Shown: in pieces, positions 24,311-33,343 of the stretch
Position numbering within the stretch: the first letter of the stretch is position 1
How the letters are laid out: each line of letters starts with the position of its first letter
Source of the DNA: Pseudomonadota bacterium
GTDB taxonomy: Bacteria > Chloroflexota > UBA6077 > JAJPGT01
Direction: 5' to 3'
DNA length: 43,327 bases
Assembly: GCA_021325655.1 (NCBI GenBank)
Contig: JAJPGT010000066.1
Location: 1 to 43,327 of the forward strand
Notes under the pieces: generated by a model
Seen by the model: only the letters and a program-made list of their open reading frames with translations
What the model was told of the DNA's origin: nothing
Database searches by the model: none
Position numbers and translations under genes: made by a program

Positions 24311-25711
24311 CTAGCTCCCCTTGTACTGCTCGATCAGCTTGAACTTCCCGCCAAGGATCTTATAGATGTATAGCGCCGGGTTCTTGATGTCGCCGTTCTC
24401 GTCAAACGAGTAATCCGGCAGCAGCACGCCCGGCACCCCGCCCGCGCGCAGCGCGTCGATGACCTTCTGGTGGTCTTCCGACCCGGCCTTCTTGACCGCG
24501 TTGAACGCCAGGTTGGCATAGTCGTACCCGTAGATCTCGTAGCCGTTGGGGTCGTTGCCGAACTTCGCCTTGTACTTCTTGGCGAAGTCCTGCACCGCCG
24601 GCGGCCCATCCTGATCGTAGGGCGGCACCTGGAACGTTACATAGACACACTCGGAGTCCGACTTGCACTCCGCGGCGTCGCCCGCGGCCTTGATCATGCC
24701 CGGGTCGAAGTAGCCGTCACAGCCGATGATCGGCCCCTTGAAGCCGAGCTGGCGGATCTGCTTGACCATCAGTCCGGCGGAGGTATTGAAGTTGGTGCAG
24801 TACACGATGGCGTCCGGCTGCTGCACCTGGATGATCGGGGTCAGCGTCCCGGAGTAGTCCACGTCCTTCGGCTCGACGCCGCCGAACGAGGTGACCGTCC
24901 CACCATTCTTCTCGATCGTCGCCTTGGCCACTTCCGTCACGCCCTGGCCAAACGCCTGCTTGTCGTTCAGCAGCGCGAACTTCTTGGCGCCGACCTTCTT
25001 CATCACCGTGAGCACGCCAGCCGCGCCCTGGATGTTGTCGTTGGCGACGGGGCGGAACAGGTTCTTCCAGCCCTGCTGAGTAATCTTCGGATTCGAGGAG
25101 ATGGTGATCTGCGGCAGATTCACCTTGTTCTCAATCGGCCCACCGGCGAGCGTCGTTCCCGAGCAGAAGTGGCCGAACAGCAGCACGTTCTTCGGGTCGT
25201 CGGCGATCTTCTGGGCGACGGCGCTGGCCTGCTTCGGATCACAGGCATCGTCTTCGGGCTTGATGACGATCTTCTTTCCGAGCAGGCCGCCCTTGGCATT
25301 CCACTCGTCGGCTGCCATCTGGATCCCGTTCAGGTATCCCTGGCCGAGCTGGGCGACGTCGCCGGTGAGCGGGCCAGCCCAGGCGAACTGGATCTCGCCA
25401 CTAAGCGCGGCGCCCCCGGCGGCCGGGGTCGCGCCCGCCGCTGCGGCTGTCGTCGGTGCTGCGGCCGGCGCGGTCGTCGCGGCCGCCGCCGGGGCCGTGG
25501 TGGCCGCAGCGGCGGGTGGCTTGGTCGGAGCGGCGGCCGCGGTGGTGGGAGCGGCGGCGGGCGCAGTCGTGGGAGCGGCCGCTGGGGCGGTGGTCGGCGC
25601 CGCGGCCGGCGCCTGGGCCTGCTGCTGCGCGCAGGCCGAGGCAAGCAAGGTTAGCGCGGTGAGCAGCGGCAGGACGCCGCCCCACCCGCGCGAGGTCAAG
25701 CGAATGTGCAT
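24311..25711 (-). CDS. ABC transporter substrate-binding lipoprotein, branched-chain amino acid type
   Basis: A 466-residue periplasmic-type binding protein (LivJ/LivK-like, Peripla_BP_6). A lipoprotein signal ends in LLASAC (Cys27). An Ala/Pro/Thr linker of about 75 residues follows, then the two-lobed domain: IQFAWAGPLTGDVAQLGQGY, GIQMAADEWNAKGG, VLLFGHFCSGTTLAGGP, AGGVLTV-like hinge segments and GYDYANLAFNAVKKAG. Start choice: an AAGGAGG abuts the first ATG (25720-25718) but sits 9 bases before the second (25711-25709), so the second is preferred. It most likely serves the permease genes livHMGF about 3 kb away. The ligand could be an amino acid, urea or an aromatic/short amide. Confidence 0.9.
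   Translation of the reverse strand: MHIRLTSRGWGGVLPLLTALTLLASACAQQQAQAPAAAPTTAPAAAPTTAPAAAPTTAAAAPTKPPAAAATTAPAAAATTAPAAAPTTAAAAGATPAAGGAALSGEIQFAWAGPLTGDVAQLGQGYLNGIQMAADEWNAKGGLLGKKIVIKPEDDACDPKQASAVAQKIADDPKNVLLFGHFCSGTTLAGGPIENKVNLPQITISSNPKITQQGWKNLFRPVANDNIQGAAGVLTVMKKVGAKKFALLNDKQAFGQGVTEVAKATIEKNGGTVTSFGGVEPKDVDYSGTLTPIIQVQQPDAIVYCTNFNTSAGLMVKQIRQLGFKGPIIGCDGYFDPGMIKAAGDAAECKSDSECVYVTFQVPPYDQDGPPAVQDFAKKYKAKFGNDPNGYEIYGYDYANLAFNAVKKAGSEDHQKVIDALRAGGVPGVLLPDYSFDENGDIKNPALYIYKILGGKFKLIEQYKGS
25397..25630 (-). repeat. Low-complexity tandem repeats encoding the lipoprotein linker
   Basis: Short imperfect GC-rich repeats encode about eight APAAAPTT-like units just after the lipobox cysteine. 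It is a flexible tether between membrane anchor and binding domain. Slippage could change its length between strains. Confidence 0.7.
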
Positions 25712-25978
25712 CTCGTGCATCCTCCTTGAGAAAAAGAGCGTCGCAGAGGGAAAGCGTGTGGAATCCGGTCCTCTTCGAACGCGGTGCTCGGCGATCATCC
25801 CCATCGATTGCCGTACTCCTGCTCCCCGCACACCTCCTCGCGGTCCGTCTCGCTATCCTGTCTCCACGGGCCTTCTCTGCCCGATGTCTTCGGCTAGAGA
25901 GCCCCACCAGTTGTGTGACGATACGGGCCCTGCCCGGGCCTGTCAATAGTTACTCCGGCGCCCGGGCCGGGAGAAAAG
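25712..25978. other. Divergent intergenic region with a 200-base leader
   Basis: The region holds the binding-protein promoter near 25918-25946 and leaves a leader of about 200 bases ahead of that gene. No riboswitch motif was recognised in it. The promoter of the divergent FAD oxidase was not found. Confidence 0.5.
25918..25946 (-). promoter_or_regulatory. Promoter of the ABC substrate-binding protein gene
   Basis: On the minus strand TTGACA (25946-25941) is followed after exactly 17 bases by TATCGT (25923-25918). The spacer is GC-rich. Transcription should start near 25911. Confidence 0.65.
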
Positions 25979-27196
25979 ATGGGACGGGTAGAGCTCACCG
26001 CCGCGGAGCTTCCACGATATACCGATGTGGTCGTCGTCGGCGCCGGTCTGGTCGGACTGGCCTCCGCATTCTTCGCCGCGGAGGCCGGGCTGGGCCGGGT
26101 GGTTGTCCTCGAGCGGCGCGACGCGCTCGCCGGCCTCACCTCGGCCCATTCGGCCGAAGGGTTCCGGCTGGAGTGGGACGCGCCGGAGAACGTCGCGATG
26201 GTGCGCGAGAGCATTGATATCTTCGCGCACTTTGCCGAGGTGGTCCGGCTGCCGGGCTTCGACGTGGGGCTGAGACAGCAGGGCTACCTCTTCCTCGCCA
26301 GCCCGACGCCGGGAGCAACGCGCCCGGCCCGGCTGCGGGAGCGGGTCGCCTGGTGGCGCCAGCATGGACTGGAGGACGTCGAGTACCTGGACGCCGCCGA
26401 GGCGCGCCGCCGCTTCCCGTTCGTTCGCCCCGAGGTGGAGGAGGCGCACTTCCGGGCCGGGGATGGCTTCCTCGCGGCCCGGGCCGTCGCGCGCGGCTTC
26501 GCGCTAGGCGGAAGGTTCGATACCTTCCTGGACGTCGAGGTGGTCGCTATCGAGACGCGCGGCGGCCGGGTGGCCGCGGTCGCGCTCGCAGACGGCCGGC
26601 GGGTGGAGACCGCGGCGGTGGTGGTGGCAGCCGGGCCGTTCTCCGCCCGGATCGCCGCGACCGCTAGGGCTCGGCTGCCGCTCGAGCTCCGGCGGCGCCA
26701 CGGGCTGGTGGTGTTCCTCCCGCCCGGGCTGGTGGATCCCGGCTGGCCGATGGTGGTCGACGCCGACCTTGGTCTGTACTGGCGGCCCTGGCCGGGAGGG
26801 CTGTTCGTTGGCTGGGAGCAGGCGCTGGCGGCAGACCAGACGCCGGGCGAGCCGCTCGATCCGGCCCCGGCGGATTGGCGCTACCTGGTCCGGGTGCGTC
26901 GCCACGGTCGGCGGCTGACCGCCTTCTGGGAGCAGGTGCCGTTCGAGAACGTCCTCTGGCACACCGGCCAGTACGTCGCGCCGGCCTCTGCCGACGGCCG
27001 GCCCATTATCGGACCACACCCGGACGTCCCTGGGCTGTACGTCAACACCGCCTACGAAGGGCGGGGCATCATGGCCAGTCCGGGCGGGGCCCGGCTGCTG
27101 GTCGACCTGATCCAGCACCCGCGCGCCCCAGAAACCAACCCGTTCCGCGTCTTCAGCGTCGCCCGCCCGAACGCGCCCGATCGAATGGTGCTGTGA
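25979..27196 (+). CDS. FAD-dependent oxidoreductase, DAO/sarcosine-oxidase-like family
   Basis: A 405-residue flavoenzyme of the D-amino-acid-oxidase superfamily. The FAD-binding motif is DVVVVGAGLVGLASAFFA near residue 16, followed by LERRDALAGLTSAHSAEGF (covalent- or FAD-contact region), a middle substrate domain, VVVAAGPFSARIAA, and the C-terminal ADGRPIIGPHPDVPGLYVN with GRGIMASPGGARLL. Relatives oxidise secondary amines or N-methyl amino acids (sarcosine, dimethylglycine). ATG 25979 has GGGAG upstream. It diverges from the ABC binding protein and converges on the second LLM gene, separated by only 10 bases. It is probably an amine-oxidising step; the substrate is unknown. Confidence 0.88.
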   Translation: MGRVELTAAELPRYTDVVVVGAGLVGLASAFFAAEAGLGRVVVLERRDALAGLTSAHSAEGFRLEWDAPENVAMVRESIDIFAHFAEVVRLPGFDVGLRQQGYLFLASPTPGATRPARLRERVAWWRQHGLEDVEYLDAAEARRRFPFVRPEVEEAHFRAGDGFLAARAVARGFALGGRFDTFLDVEVVAIETRGGRVAAVALADGRRVETAAVVVAAGPFSARIAATARARLPLELRRRHGLVVFLPPGLVDPGWPMVVDADLGLYWRPWPGGLFVGWEQALAADQTPGEPLDPAPADWRYLVRVRRHGRRLTAFWEQVPFENVLWHTGQYVAPASADGRPIIGPHPDVPGLYVNTAYEGRGIMASPGGARLLVDLIQHPRAPETNPFRVFSVARPNAPDRMVL

Positions 27197-27206
27197 CACG
27201 CCGGGC

Positions 27207-28253
27207 TCAGGCAGCGCCGACGCCCGCCTCGGCCAACGCCGGGAGCACCTCCTGAGCGAACAGGCGCAGCGAACGAACGACCTGCTCGTGGGGCAGCCCA
27301 CCCACGTCGAACCAGCCGAGCACGTCCGTAATACCGGCCTCCGCGTCCCGGCGAAGCTGGGCGATGCAGCGCTCCGGGGTGCCGTAGATCAGCCGCTCCC
27401 ACCAGGCCTCGTCGTCGGGCTCGTCAGCGAGTGGCGAGGCGAGATTGCGACCGGCCCGGATCGGCTCGTCGTCCATGCCCAGGTGGTGCGACACCCGGCT
27501 CTGCCAGCGTGTCTGCCAGACGGCGGCGCGTGCCTCGGCCTCGTTGTCTGCCACGTAGATATGGCGCAGCACCCCGATCCGGGCGTCGTCGGTGCGGTGC
27601 CCAGCGGCGGCGCGGAGGGTGAGGAAGCGGTCCCGCCAGGCGGCGATCTCGTCCCACGTCATGCGGTTGCCGGTGATCAGTGCCTGGTAACCATTGGCGG
27701 CGATCCAGTCGAGTGTGGTGAGGCTGAGCGTCGCGACCCAGATGGGGGGATGGGGACGTTGCAGTGGCTTGGGGAGCAGCGTCGTCGGCCGCGGCACCTG
27801 GTAATAGCGGCCCTGGAAGGTAAAGTCGTCCTCGGTCCAGGCCTTCTTCATCAGGGCCAACTGCTCCTGGAAGATGGCCCGGCTCTCCTCCAGCGGAACG
27901 TTCAGCCCGTGGAACTCCATCGCCTGGTAGCCGCGGCCAAGCCCGAGGTCCAGCCGGCCGCGGGTGAGGATATCGACGACGGCAACGTCCTCGGCCAGCC
28001 GCAGCGGGTGCCAGAACGGGGTGACGATAACGCCCTGCGAGAAGCGAATGCGCGGGGCAACGGCGCTCGCATGCGCAATGAGCAGCAGCGGATTGGTGGA
28101 CAAGCCGTAATTGGAGAAATGGTGCTCGGCCACCCAGGCGTAGTCGAAGCCCAGCTCGTCGGCCAGGGCGATCTGCTCAATCGTCTCCTCGAAGCGGCGC
28201 TGGCCGCGCGCCAGGTCCGGGCTGCCGAGGAGATGGAACGTCCCGATACGCAT
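27207..28253 (-). CDS. Luciferase-like (LLM) flavin-dependent oxidoreductase, standard form
   Basis: A 348-residue luciferase-like TIM-barrel oxidoreductase. Signature stretches are MRIGTFHLLGSPDLARG, ELGFDYAWVAEHHFSNYG, RIRFSQGVIVTPFWHPLRLAEDVAVVD in parts, and DLGLGRGYQAMEFHGL for the flavin phosphate. The end has YGTPERCIAQLRRDAEAGI and VLGWFDVGGLPHE. The ATG at 28253-28251 follows GGGAGGC. It is of normal length, unlike the 463-residue paralogue, and diverges from livH. It lacks a convincing copy of the palindromic operator. Monooxygenase (FMNH2) or F420-dependent dehydrogenase chemistry are both possible. Confidence 0.9.
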   Translation of the reverse strand: MRIGTFHLLGSPDLARGQRRFEETIEQIALADELGFDYAWVAEHHFSNYGLSTNPLLLIAHASAVAPRIRFSQGVIVTPFWHPLRLAEDVAVVDILTRGRLDLGLGRGYQAMEFHGLNVPLEESRAIFQEQLALMKKAWTEDDFTFQGRYYQVPRPTTLLPKPLQRPHPPIWVATLSLTTLDWIAANGYQALITGNRMTWDEIAAWRDRFLTLRAAAGHRTDDARIGVLRHIYVADNEAEARAAVWQTRWQSRVSHHLGMDDEPIRAGRNLASPLADEPDDEAWWERLIYGTPERCIAQLRRDAEAGITDVLGWFDVGGLPHEQVVRSLRLFAQEVLPALAEAGVGAA

Positions 28254-28550
28254 GCACTGCCTCCCGCCGGCCGGCTTGCGTGTCGGCCGGGTGTGCTGGC
28301 ATTGTCGCAACCGTGGCGCAGCCAGGGCAAGCGGCACGCGACATGCCCGGTGTGTCCCAGCCGTGGCGCACATGCCGCGGCCAGGGCAGCAGAGGACGCC
28401 AGCCGCCGCCGCGGGGCCAGGAACGGTCCGGTTGAGATCGCTCAAAACGGCCTGCCGCGCGCCTCGACAAGAGAGAATACTTGACAGGCTTCCGGGCCGC
28501 TCGTACCATCCAGCGCACCCAGTGATCGATACCGCTTCCGGAGCACGCTC
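28254..28550. other. Divergent intergenic region between LLM gene and livH
   Basis: The region contains the livH promoter at 28481-28509 and two similar GC-rich boxes (around 28310-28330 and 28358-28390, each with CCGTGGCGCA followed by CCAGGGCA) that could bind a regulator. No gene was seen. Confidence 0.5.
28481..28509 (+). promoter_or_regulatory. Promoter of the livHMGF operon
   Basis: TTGACA (28481-28486) is followed after exactly 17 bases by TACCAT (28504-28509). The predicted start near 28516 is about 35 bases before the livH ATG. Confidence 0.7.
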
Positions 28551-29507
28551 ATGCTCGAGATTTTGCTCAAGCTCCTGCCGCAGCAGCTCGTCAACGGGAT
28601 TACGATTGGCGCTGTCTATGCCCTGATCGCCCTCGGCTACACGATGGTGTACGGCGTCTTGCAGTTGATCAACTTCGCCCACGGTGAGCTGTTCATGCTC
28701 GGGGCGATGGTGGCGGTGTTCCTGCTAGCGGCGCTGTCCATTAGCGGGCCGGTCGGTTTTGGCCTCCTGGTGGGCGTGCTGCTCCTGCTGTTCATCACCA
28801 GCATGGCGTTCTCGGCCACGCTGGGGGTCACGATCGAGCGGCTCGCCTACCGTCCGCTCCGCCACGCCGGTCGGCTCTCCCCGCTCCTCAGCGCGCTCGG
28901 GGTATCGATCTTCCTGCAGAACGCGACCATGGTGGTGGTCGGCCCTCAGCCGCACTTCCTGCAGGACTCCCAGCACGAGATCCTGCCCACGGTCGCGGTG
29001 CCGTTCTTTGGCTTGGTTCTCACCAATAAGCAGGTGATCACCCTGGTGGTCGCCACGGTGCTGATGGTTGGGCTGCACTGGTTGGTGAACTACACCCTGT
29101 TTGGGATGGCGGTACGGGCCGTGGCCGAGGACAAGGACGCGGCCAGCTTGATGGGGATCGACGTGGACCGGATCATCTCGATGGTCTTCGTCATCGGCCC
29201 GGCACTGGGGGCGGCGGCCGGGATCCTGTTCGCGCTTCAGTTCAACGTCGCGCTCTGGAACATGGGCTTCATCGCCGGCCTCAAGGCGTTCACCGCGGCG
29301 GTGCTGGGCGGCATCGGCAACATCCCGGGGGCGATGCTCGGCGGGCTGCTGCTGGGCGTTCTTGAGACGGTGGGGGCAGGCTACCTGCCGATCATCACCA
29401 ATGGCGCCATCGGCCCGGAGTACAAGGACATCTTCGCGTTCCTGATCCTGATCCTGGTCCTCGTGTTCCGCCCTACCGGACTGCTGGGCGAGCGGGTGGC
29501 GCGCTAG
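28551..29507 (+). CDS. livH: Branched-chain amino acid-type ABC transporter permease LivH
   Basis: A 318-residue inner-membrane permease of the hydrophobic amino acid (HAAT/LivH) family. The opening QQLVNGITIGAVYALIALGY and the next stretch TMVYGVLQLINFAHGELFM are diagnostic. About eight hydrophobic segments follow, and the cytoplasmic EAA-like loop appears at MAVRAVAEDKDAASLMGID, the contact site for the ATPases. The C-terminal FRPTGLLGERVAR is typical. ATG 28551 has GGAG about 7 bases upstream. It is the first gene of livHMGF, with its own strong promoter. Substrate is not fixed by the permease: relatives carry amino acids, urea, amides or aromatic acids. Confidence 0.93.
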   Translation: MLEILLKLLPQQLVNGITIGAVYALIALGYTMVYGVLQLINFAHGELFMLGAMVAVFLLAALSISGPVGFGLLVGVLLLLFITSMAFSATLGVTIERLAYRPLRHAGRLSPLLSALGVSIFLQNATMVVVGPQPHFLQDSQHEILPTVAVPFFGLVLTNKQVITLVVATVLMVGLHWLVNYTLFGMAVRAVAEDKDAASLMGIDVDRIISMVFVIGPALGAAAGILFALQFNVALWNMGFIAGLKAFTAAVLGGIGNIPGAMLGGLLLGVLETVGAGYLPIITNGAIGPEYKDIFAFLILILVLVFRPTGLLGERVAR

Positions 29508-29540
29508 GACGCGCCGTCTGGAATGCCGCGGGGGGTTGAG

Positions 29541-30719
<1,179 letters not shown>

Positions 30720-30720
30720 G

Positions 30721-31491
30721 GTGGCCAATACCCCGCTGCTGGAGCTCGACGGTGTAACCAAGGACTTCGGCGGCTTGCGCGCGGTCAACAACGTCTCGTT
30801 CTCGGTCGGCCAGGGCCAGCTCGTTGCGGTGATCGGCCCGAATGGCGCCGGCAAGACGACCATCTTCAACCTGGTCACCGGGGTGTATCCCGTCAGCCAT
30901 GGGACGATCCGTTTCCGCGGCCAGGTGATCAACGCGCTGCCCCAGCACAAAGTCACCGAGCTCGGGATCGCCCGCACCTACCAGAACATCCGCCTGTTCA
31001 AGGCGATGTCCGTGATCGAGAACGTCCTGGTTGGAACGCACTGCCGAACGCGAGCCAATATCTTCGACGCGATGTTCAGCACCGGCCGGGCCCGGCGGGA
31101 GGAGGAGGCGAGCTACCGGCGCGCGCGCGAGCTGCTCGACTTCGTCGGGCTATCGAAGTACGAGTCCGAGGTCTCCAAGAACCTGCCGTATGGCGACCAG
31201 CGGCGACTGGAGATCGCCCGAGCGCTGGCGACCCAGCCGGTGCTGCTGCTGCTGGACGAGCCGGCGGCGGGGATGAACCCGGCCGAGACCGCCGAGCTGA
31301 TCGCGCTGATCCGCCGCATTCAGGACATCGGAATTACCGTGGTGCTGGTGGAGCACGACATGAAGCTGGTGATGCGGGTCTCGGAGAACATCGTGGTGCT
31401 CGACCACGGCGAGAAGATCGCTGAGGGGCCGCCCGCCCAGATCCAGCGCAACGAGCGGGTCATCGAAGCGTATCTGGGCAAGGCGAGCTGA
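30721..31491 (+). CDS. livG: Branched-chain amino acid-type ABC transporter ATPase LivG
   Basis: A 256-residue ATP-binding subunit. Walker A is GPNGAGKTT, the Q loop lies at ARTYQNIRLF, the signature reads LPYGDQRRLEIARAL (the LivG variant of LSGGQ), Walker B is LLLLDEPAAGMNP and the switch His is in LVEHDMKLVM. The C-terminal RNERVIEAYLGKA is a LivG tail. GTG 30721 is preceded by GGGAGG. It is the third gene of the livHMGF operon. Confidence 0.95.
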   Translation: MANTPLLELDGVTKDFGGLRAVNNVSFSVGQGQLVAVIGPNGAGKTTIFNLVTGVYPVSHGTIRFRGQVINALPQHKVTELGIARTYQNIRLFKAMSVIENVLVGTHCRTRANIFDAMFSTGRARREEEASYRRARELLDFVGLSKYESEVSKNLPYGDQRRLEIARALATQPVLLLLDEPAAGMNPAETAELIALIRRIQDIGITVVLVEHDMKLVMRVSENIVVLDHGEKIAEGPPAQIQRNERVIEAYLGKAS

Positions 31492-31493
31492 CG

Positions 31494-32255
31494 ATGCTGG
31501 ACCAAGCCGGCCTCTCCCCCAACAGCCGTGCCGCGACCGTGGCGCCGGTGCTCCAGGTGCAGGACCTGGTCGCCCGCTACGGCCAGATCACCGCGCTCAA
31601 AGGCATCTCCTTCGAGGTTCACCAGGGCGATATCGTTGCCCTGATCGGCGCCAACGGGGCGGGGAAGTCCACGACCCTGCGGGCGATCTCGGGCCTGATC
31701 CGCCCCGCCAGCGGGCAGATCCTGCTGCACGGGCGCAGCATCGCCAAAGCTCCACCCAGTGAGATCGTCCGCATGGGCGTGGTCCATTGCCCGGAGGGGC
31801 GGCGCATCTTCACCCGCATGACTGTCCTGGAGAATCTGTACCTGGGGCACTACAGCCAGCGCAGCAAGAGCGACCTCGCCGCCGCGCTGGAGCGGGTCTT
31901 CGCGCTCTTCCCGATCCTGAAGGAGCGCCAGCACCAGCTTGGCGGGACGCTGTCCGGCGGGCAGCAGCAGATGCTGGCCATTGGCCGAGCGCTGATGGTC
32001 ACGCCCCAGGTGCTGCTGCTTGACGAGCCCTCGCTCGGCCTGGCCCCCATGCTCGTTCAGCAGATCTTCGCAACGATCGAGGAGATCAATCGGCAGGGCA
32101 CCACGGTGCTGCTGGTAGAACAGAACGCTAACCTGGCGCTACGGATGGCCAGCCGCGCCTACGTGCTCGAGGCCGGCCGGATCGTGCTCCAGGGCACCGG
32201 CGCCGAGCTGCTCGCCAACGACGCTGTTCGCAGGGCGTACCTGGGCGAGCTGTAG
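31494..32255 (+). CDS. livF: Branched-chain amino acid-type ABC transporter ATPase LivF
   Basis: A 253-residue ATP-binding subunit, partner of LivG. It shows DLVARYGQITALKGISFEV, Walker A GANGAGKST, MGVVHCPEGRRIFTRMTV (LivF-specific), signature LSGGQQQMLAIGRAL, Walker B LLLDEPSLGLAP and the switch His replaced by Gln in LVEQNANLAL, as is normal for LivF. ATG 31494 lies 2 bases after the livG stop. It is the last transporter gene; a possible hairpin follows. Confidence 0.95.
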   Translation: MLDQAGLSPNSRAATVAPVLQVQDLVARYGQITALKGISFEVHQGDIVALIGANGAGKSTTLRAISGLIRPASGQILLHGRSIAKAPPSEIVRMGVVHCPEGRRIFTRMTVLENLYLGHYSQRSKSDLAAALERVFALFPILKERQHQLGGTLSGGQQQMLAIGRALMVTPQVLLLDEPSLGLAPMLVQQIFATIEEINRQGTTVLLVEQNANLALRMASRAYVLEAGRIVLQGTGAELLANDAVRRAYLGEL

Positions 32256-32261
32256 GCTCGT

Positions 32262-32299
32262 CCCCAGCTCGGCGCACCCTCGCGAGGCGGGAGCTGAGG
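32262..32299 (+). terminator. Possible hairpin after livF
   Basis: CCCCAGCTC (32262-32270) pairs with GAGCTGAGG (32291-32299) with one mismatch; the 20-base loop contains CTCGCGAG, which can pair with itself. No T tract. Confidence 0.35.
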
Positions 32300-32424
32300 G
32301 ATGAGGCGATGGGGACACTGCCAAACGGGGCGGGGTAGCGCAATGACGCCCGCGCCCGAGCGCGCCCGGCCCCGGCTGCCAGGCGCCCAAGCGACACCGG
32401 ACGCCGAGGCACGGAGGTGCAGTT

Positions 32425-33201
32425 GTGATCGGCCCGCGCCCCATAGCTATGGAAGACGTCGCCAGCGGCGACACGGTGGAGGGTGGGAGGCCGCTCTACG
32501 GCTACAGCATCGGCATCCTGATGCTTGAGGCGCACTTCCCGCGCCTCCCGGGCGACCTCGGTAACGCTACTACCTTCCCCTACCCGGTGCTGTACCACGT
32601 GGTGCGCGGCGCCTCGCCCGAGCGCGTGGTGGTGGAGGGCGACCCGGCCCTGCTGGAGCCGTTCATCCAGGGAGCCCAGGCGCTGGAGCAGATGGGGGTG
32701 CGGGCGATCACCACCAACTGTGGCTTTCTGGCGCAGTTCCAGCGCGAGCTGGCCGCGGCGGTGCGCGTCCCGGTGTTCACCTCCAGCCTGCTGCTGGTAC
32801 CGCTGGTCGCCCAGATGCTCGGCCCCGACCGCCGGGTGGGCATCCTGACCGTCCATGGCCCCGCGCTCGGGGAGCGCCACTGGCGTGGCCTGGGCTGGAG
32901 CCCTGAGACTCTTCCCGTCGCCATCCGCGGGCTGGAGCGCTACCCTACCTTCACCCGGGCGCTGCTCGGCAACCAGCCGCGCTTCTCGGTGAGCGCGATG
33001 GAAGCGGACATGATCGCCGCTGCGCGTGACCTGCTCGCGGAGCACCCGGACGTCGGCGCCCTGGTGTTCGAGTGCACCAACATGGCTCCCTACGCGCACG
33101 CCGTCCAGGCCGCGGTCGGGCTGCCGGTGTTCGATATCCAGACGCTCGTCGACCATGTGTACCTGGCGCTGCACCGCCGCCCCTACGCCGGCGAGCTCTG
33201 A
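32425..33201 (+). CDS. Aspartate/glutamate/hydantoin racemase-family protein
   Basis: A 258-residue protein of the cofactor-independent Asp/Glu racemase superfamily. The two catalytic cysteines are in AITTNCGFLAQF (first half) and VFECTNMAPYA (second half), in the positions expected for the two-base mechanism. GILMLEAHFPR at the N-terminus and PVFDIQTLVDHVY at the C-terminus fit the group that includes aspartate racemase, hydantoin racemase and maleate isomerase. GTG 32425 has GGAGG 7 bases upstream. It lies 169 bases after livF and may belong to that transcript. In this cluster it could racemise or isomerise an imported amino-acid-like compound. Confidence 0.82.
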   Translation: MIGPRPIAMEDVASGDTVEGGRPLYGYSIGILMLEAHFPRLPGDLGNATTFPYPVLYHVVRGASPERVVVEGDPALLEPFIQGAQALEQMGVRAITTNCGFLAQFQRELAAAVRVPVFTSSLLLVPLVAQMLGPDRRVGILTVHGPALGERHWRGLGWSPETLPVAIRGLERYPTFTRALLGNQPRFSVSAMEADMIAAARDLLAEHPDVGALVFECTNMAPYAHAVQAAVGLPVFDIQTLVDHVYLALHRRPYAGEL

Positions 33202-33307
33202 GTCCCCGACCGTGCCGGGCGTGTCGGCGCGGGCAGCGGCGAACGACCTCCCTATCCCCGGATGAGCCGGCCTGTGCTTCGGTTCCCGGGCTCAGACGCT
33301 CGGCGCG

Positions 33308-33342
33308 CCGAAGGAGAGGGCCAGGCCTCGGGACGCCTTCGG
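33308..33342. terminator. Possible hairpin between convergent genes
   Basis: CCGAAGG (33308-33314) pairs with CCTTCGG (33336-33342). The 21-base loop can form a smaller GC stem. It lies between the racemase-family gene and the large glycosyltransferase gene, which converge here. Confidence 0.4.
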
Positions 33343-33343
33343 G

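Noticed and set aside
25397..25630. CRISPR-like or satellite repeat
   Set aside because: The repeats are short, in frame and encode the Ala/Pro/Thr linker of a lipoprotein.
28351..28372. A third copy of the TGTCCCA operator upstream of the second LLM gene
   Set aside because: Only one half site is clear; symmetry is spaced differently and no TTTGCTA lies 17 bases away on either strand.
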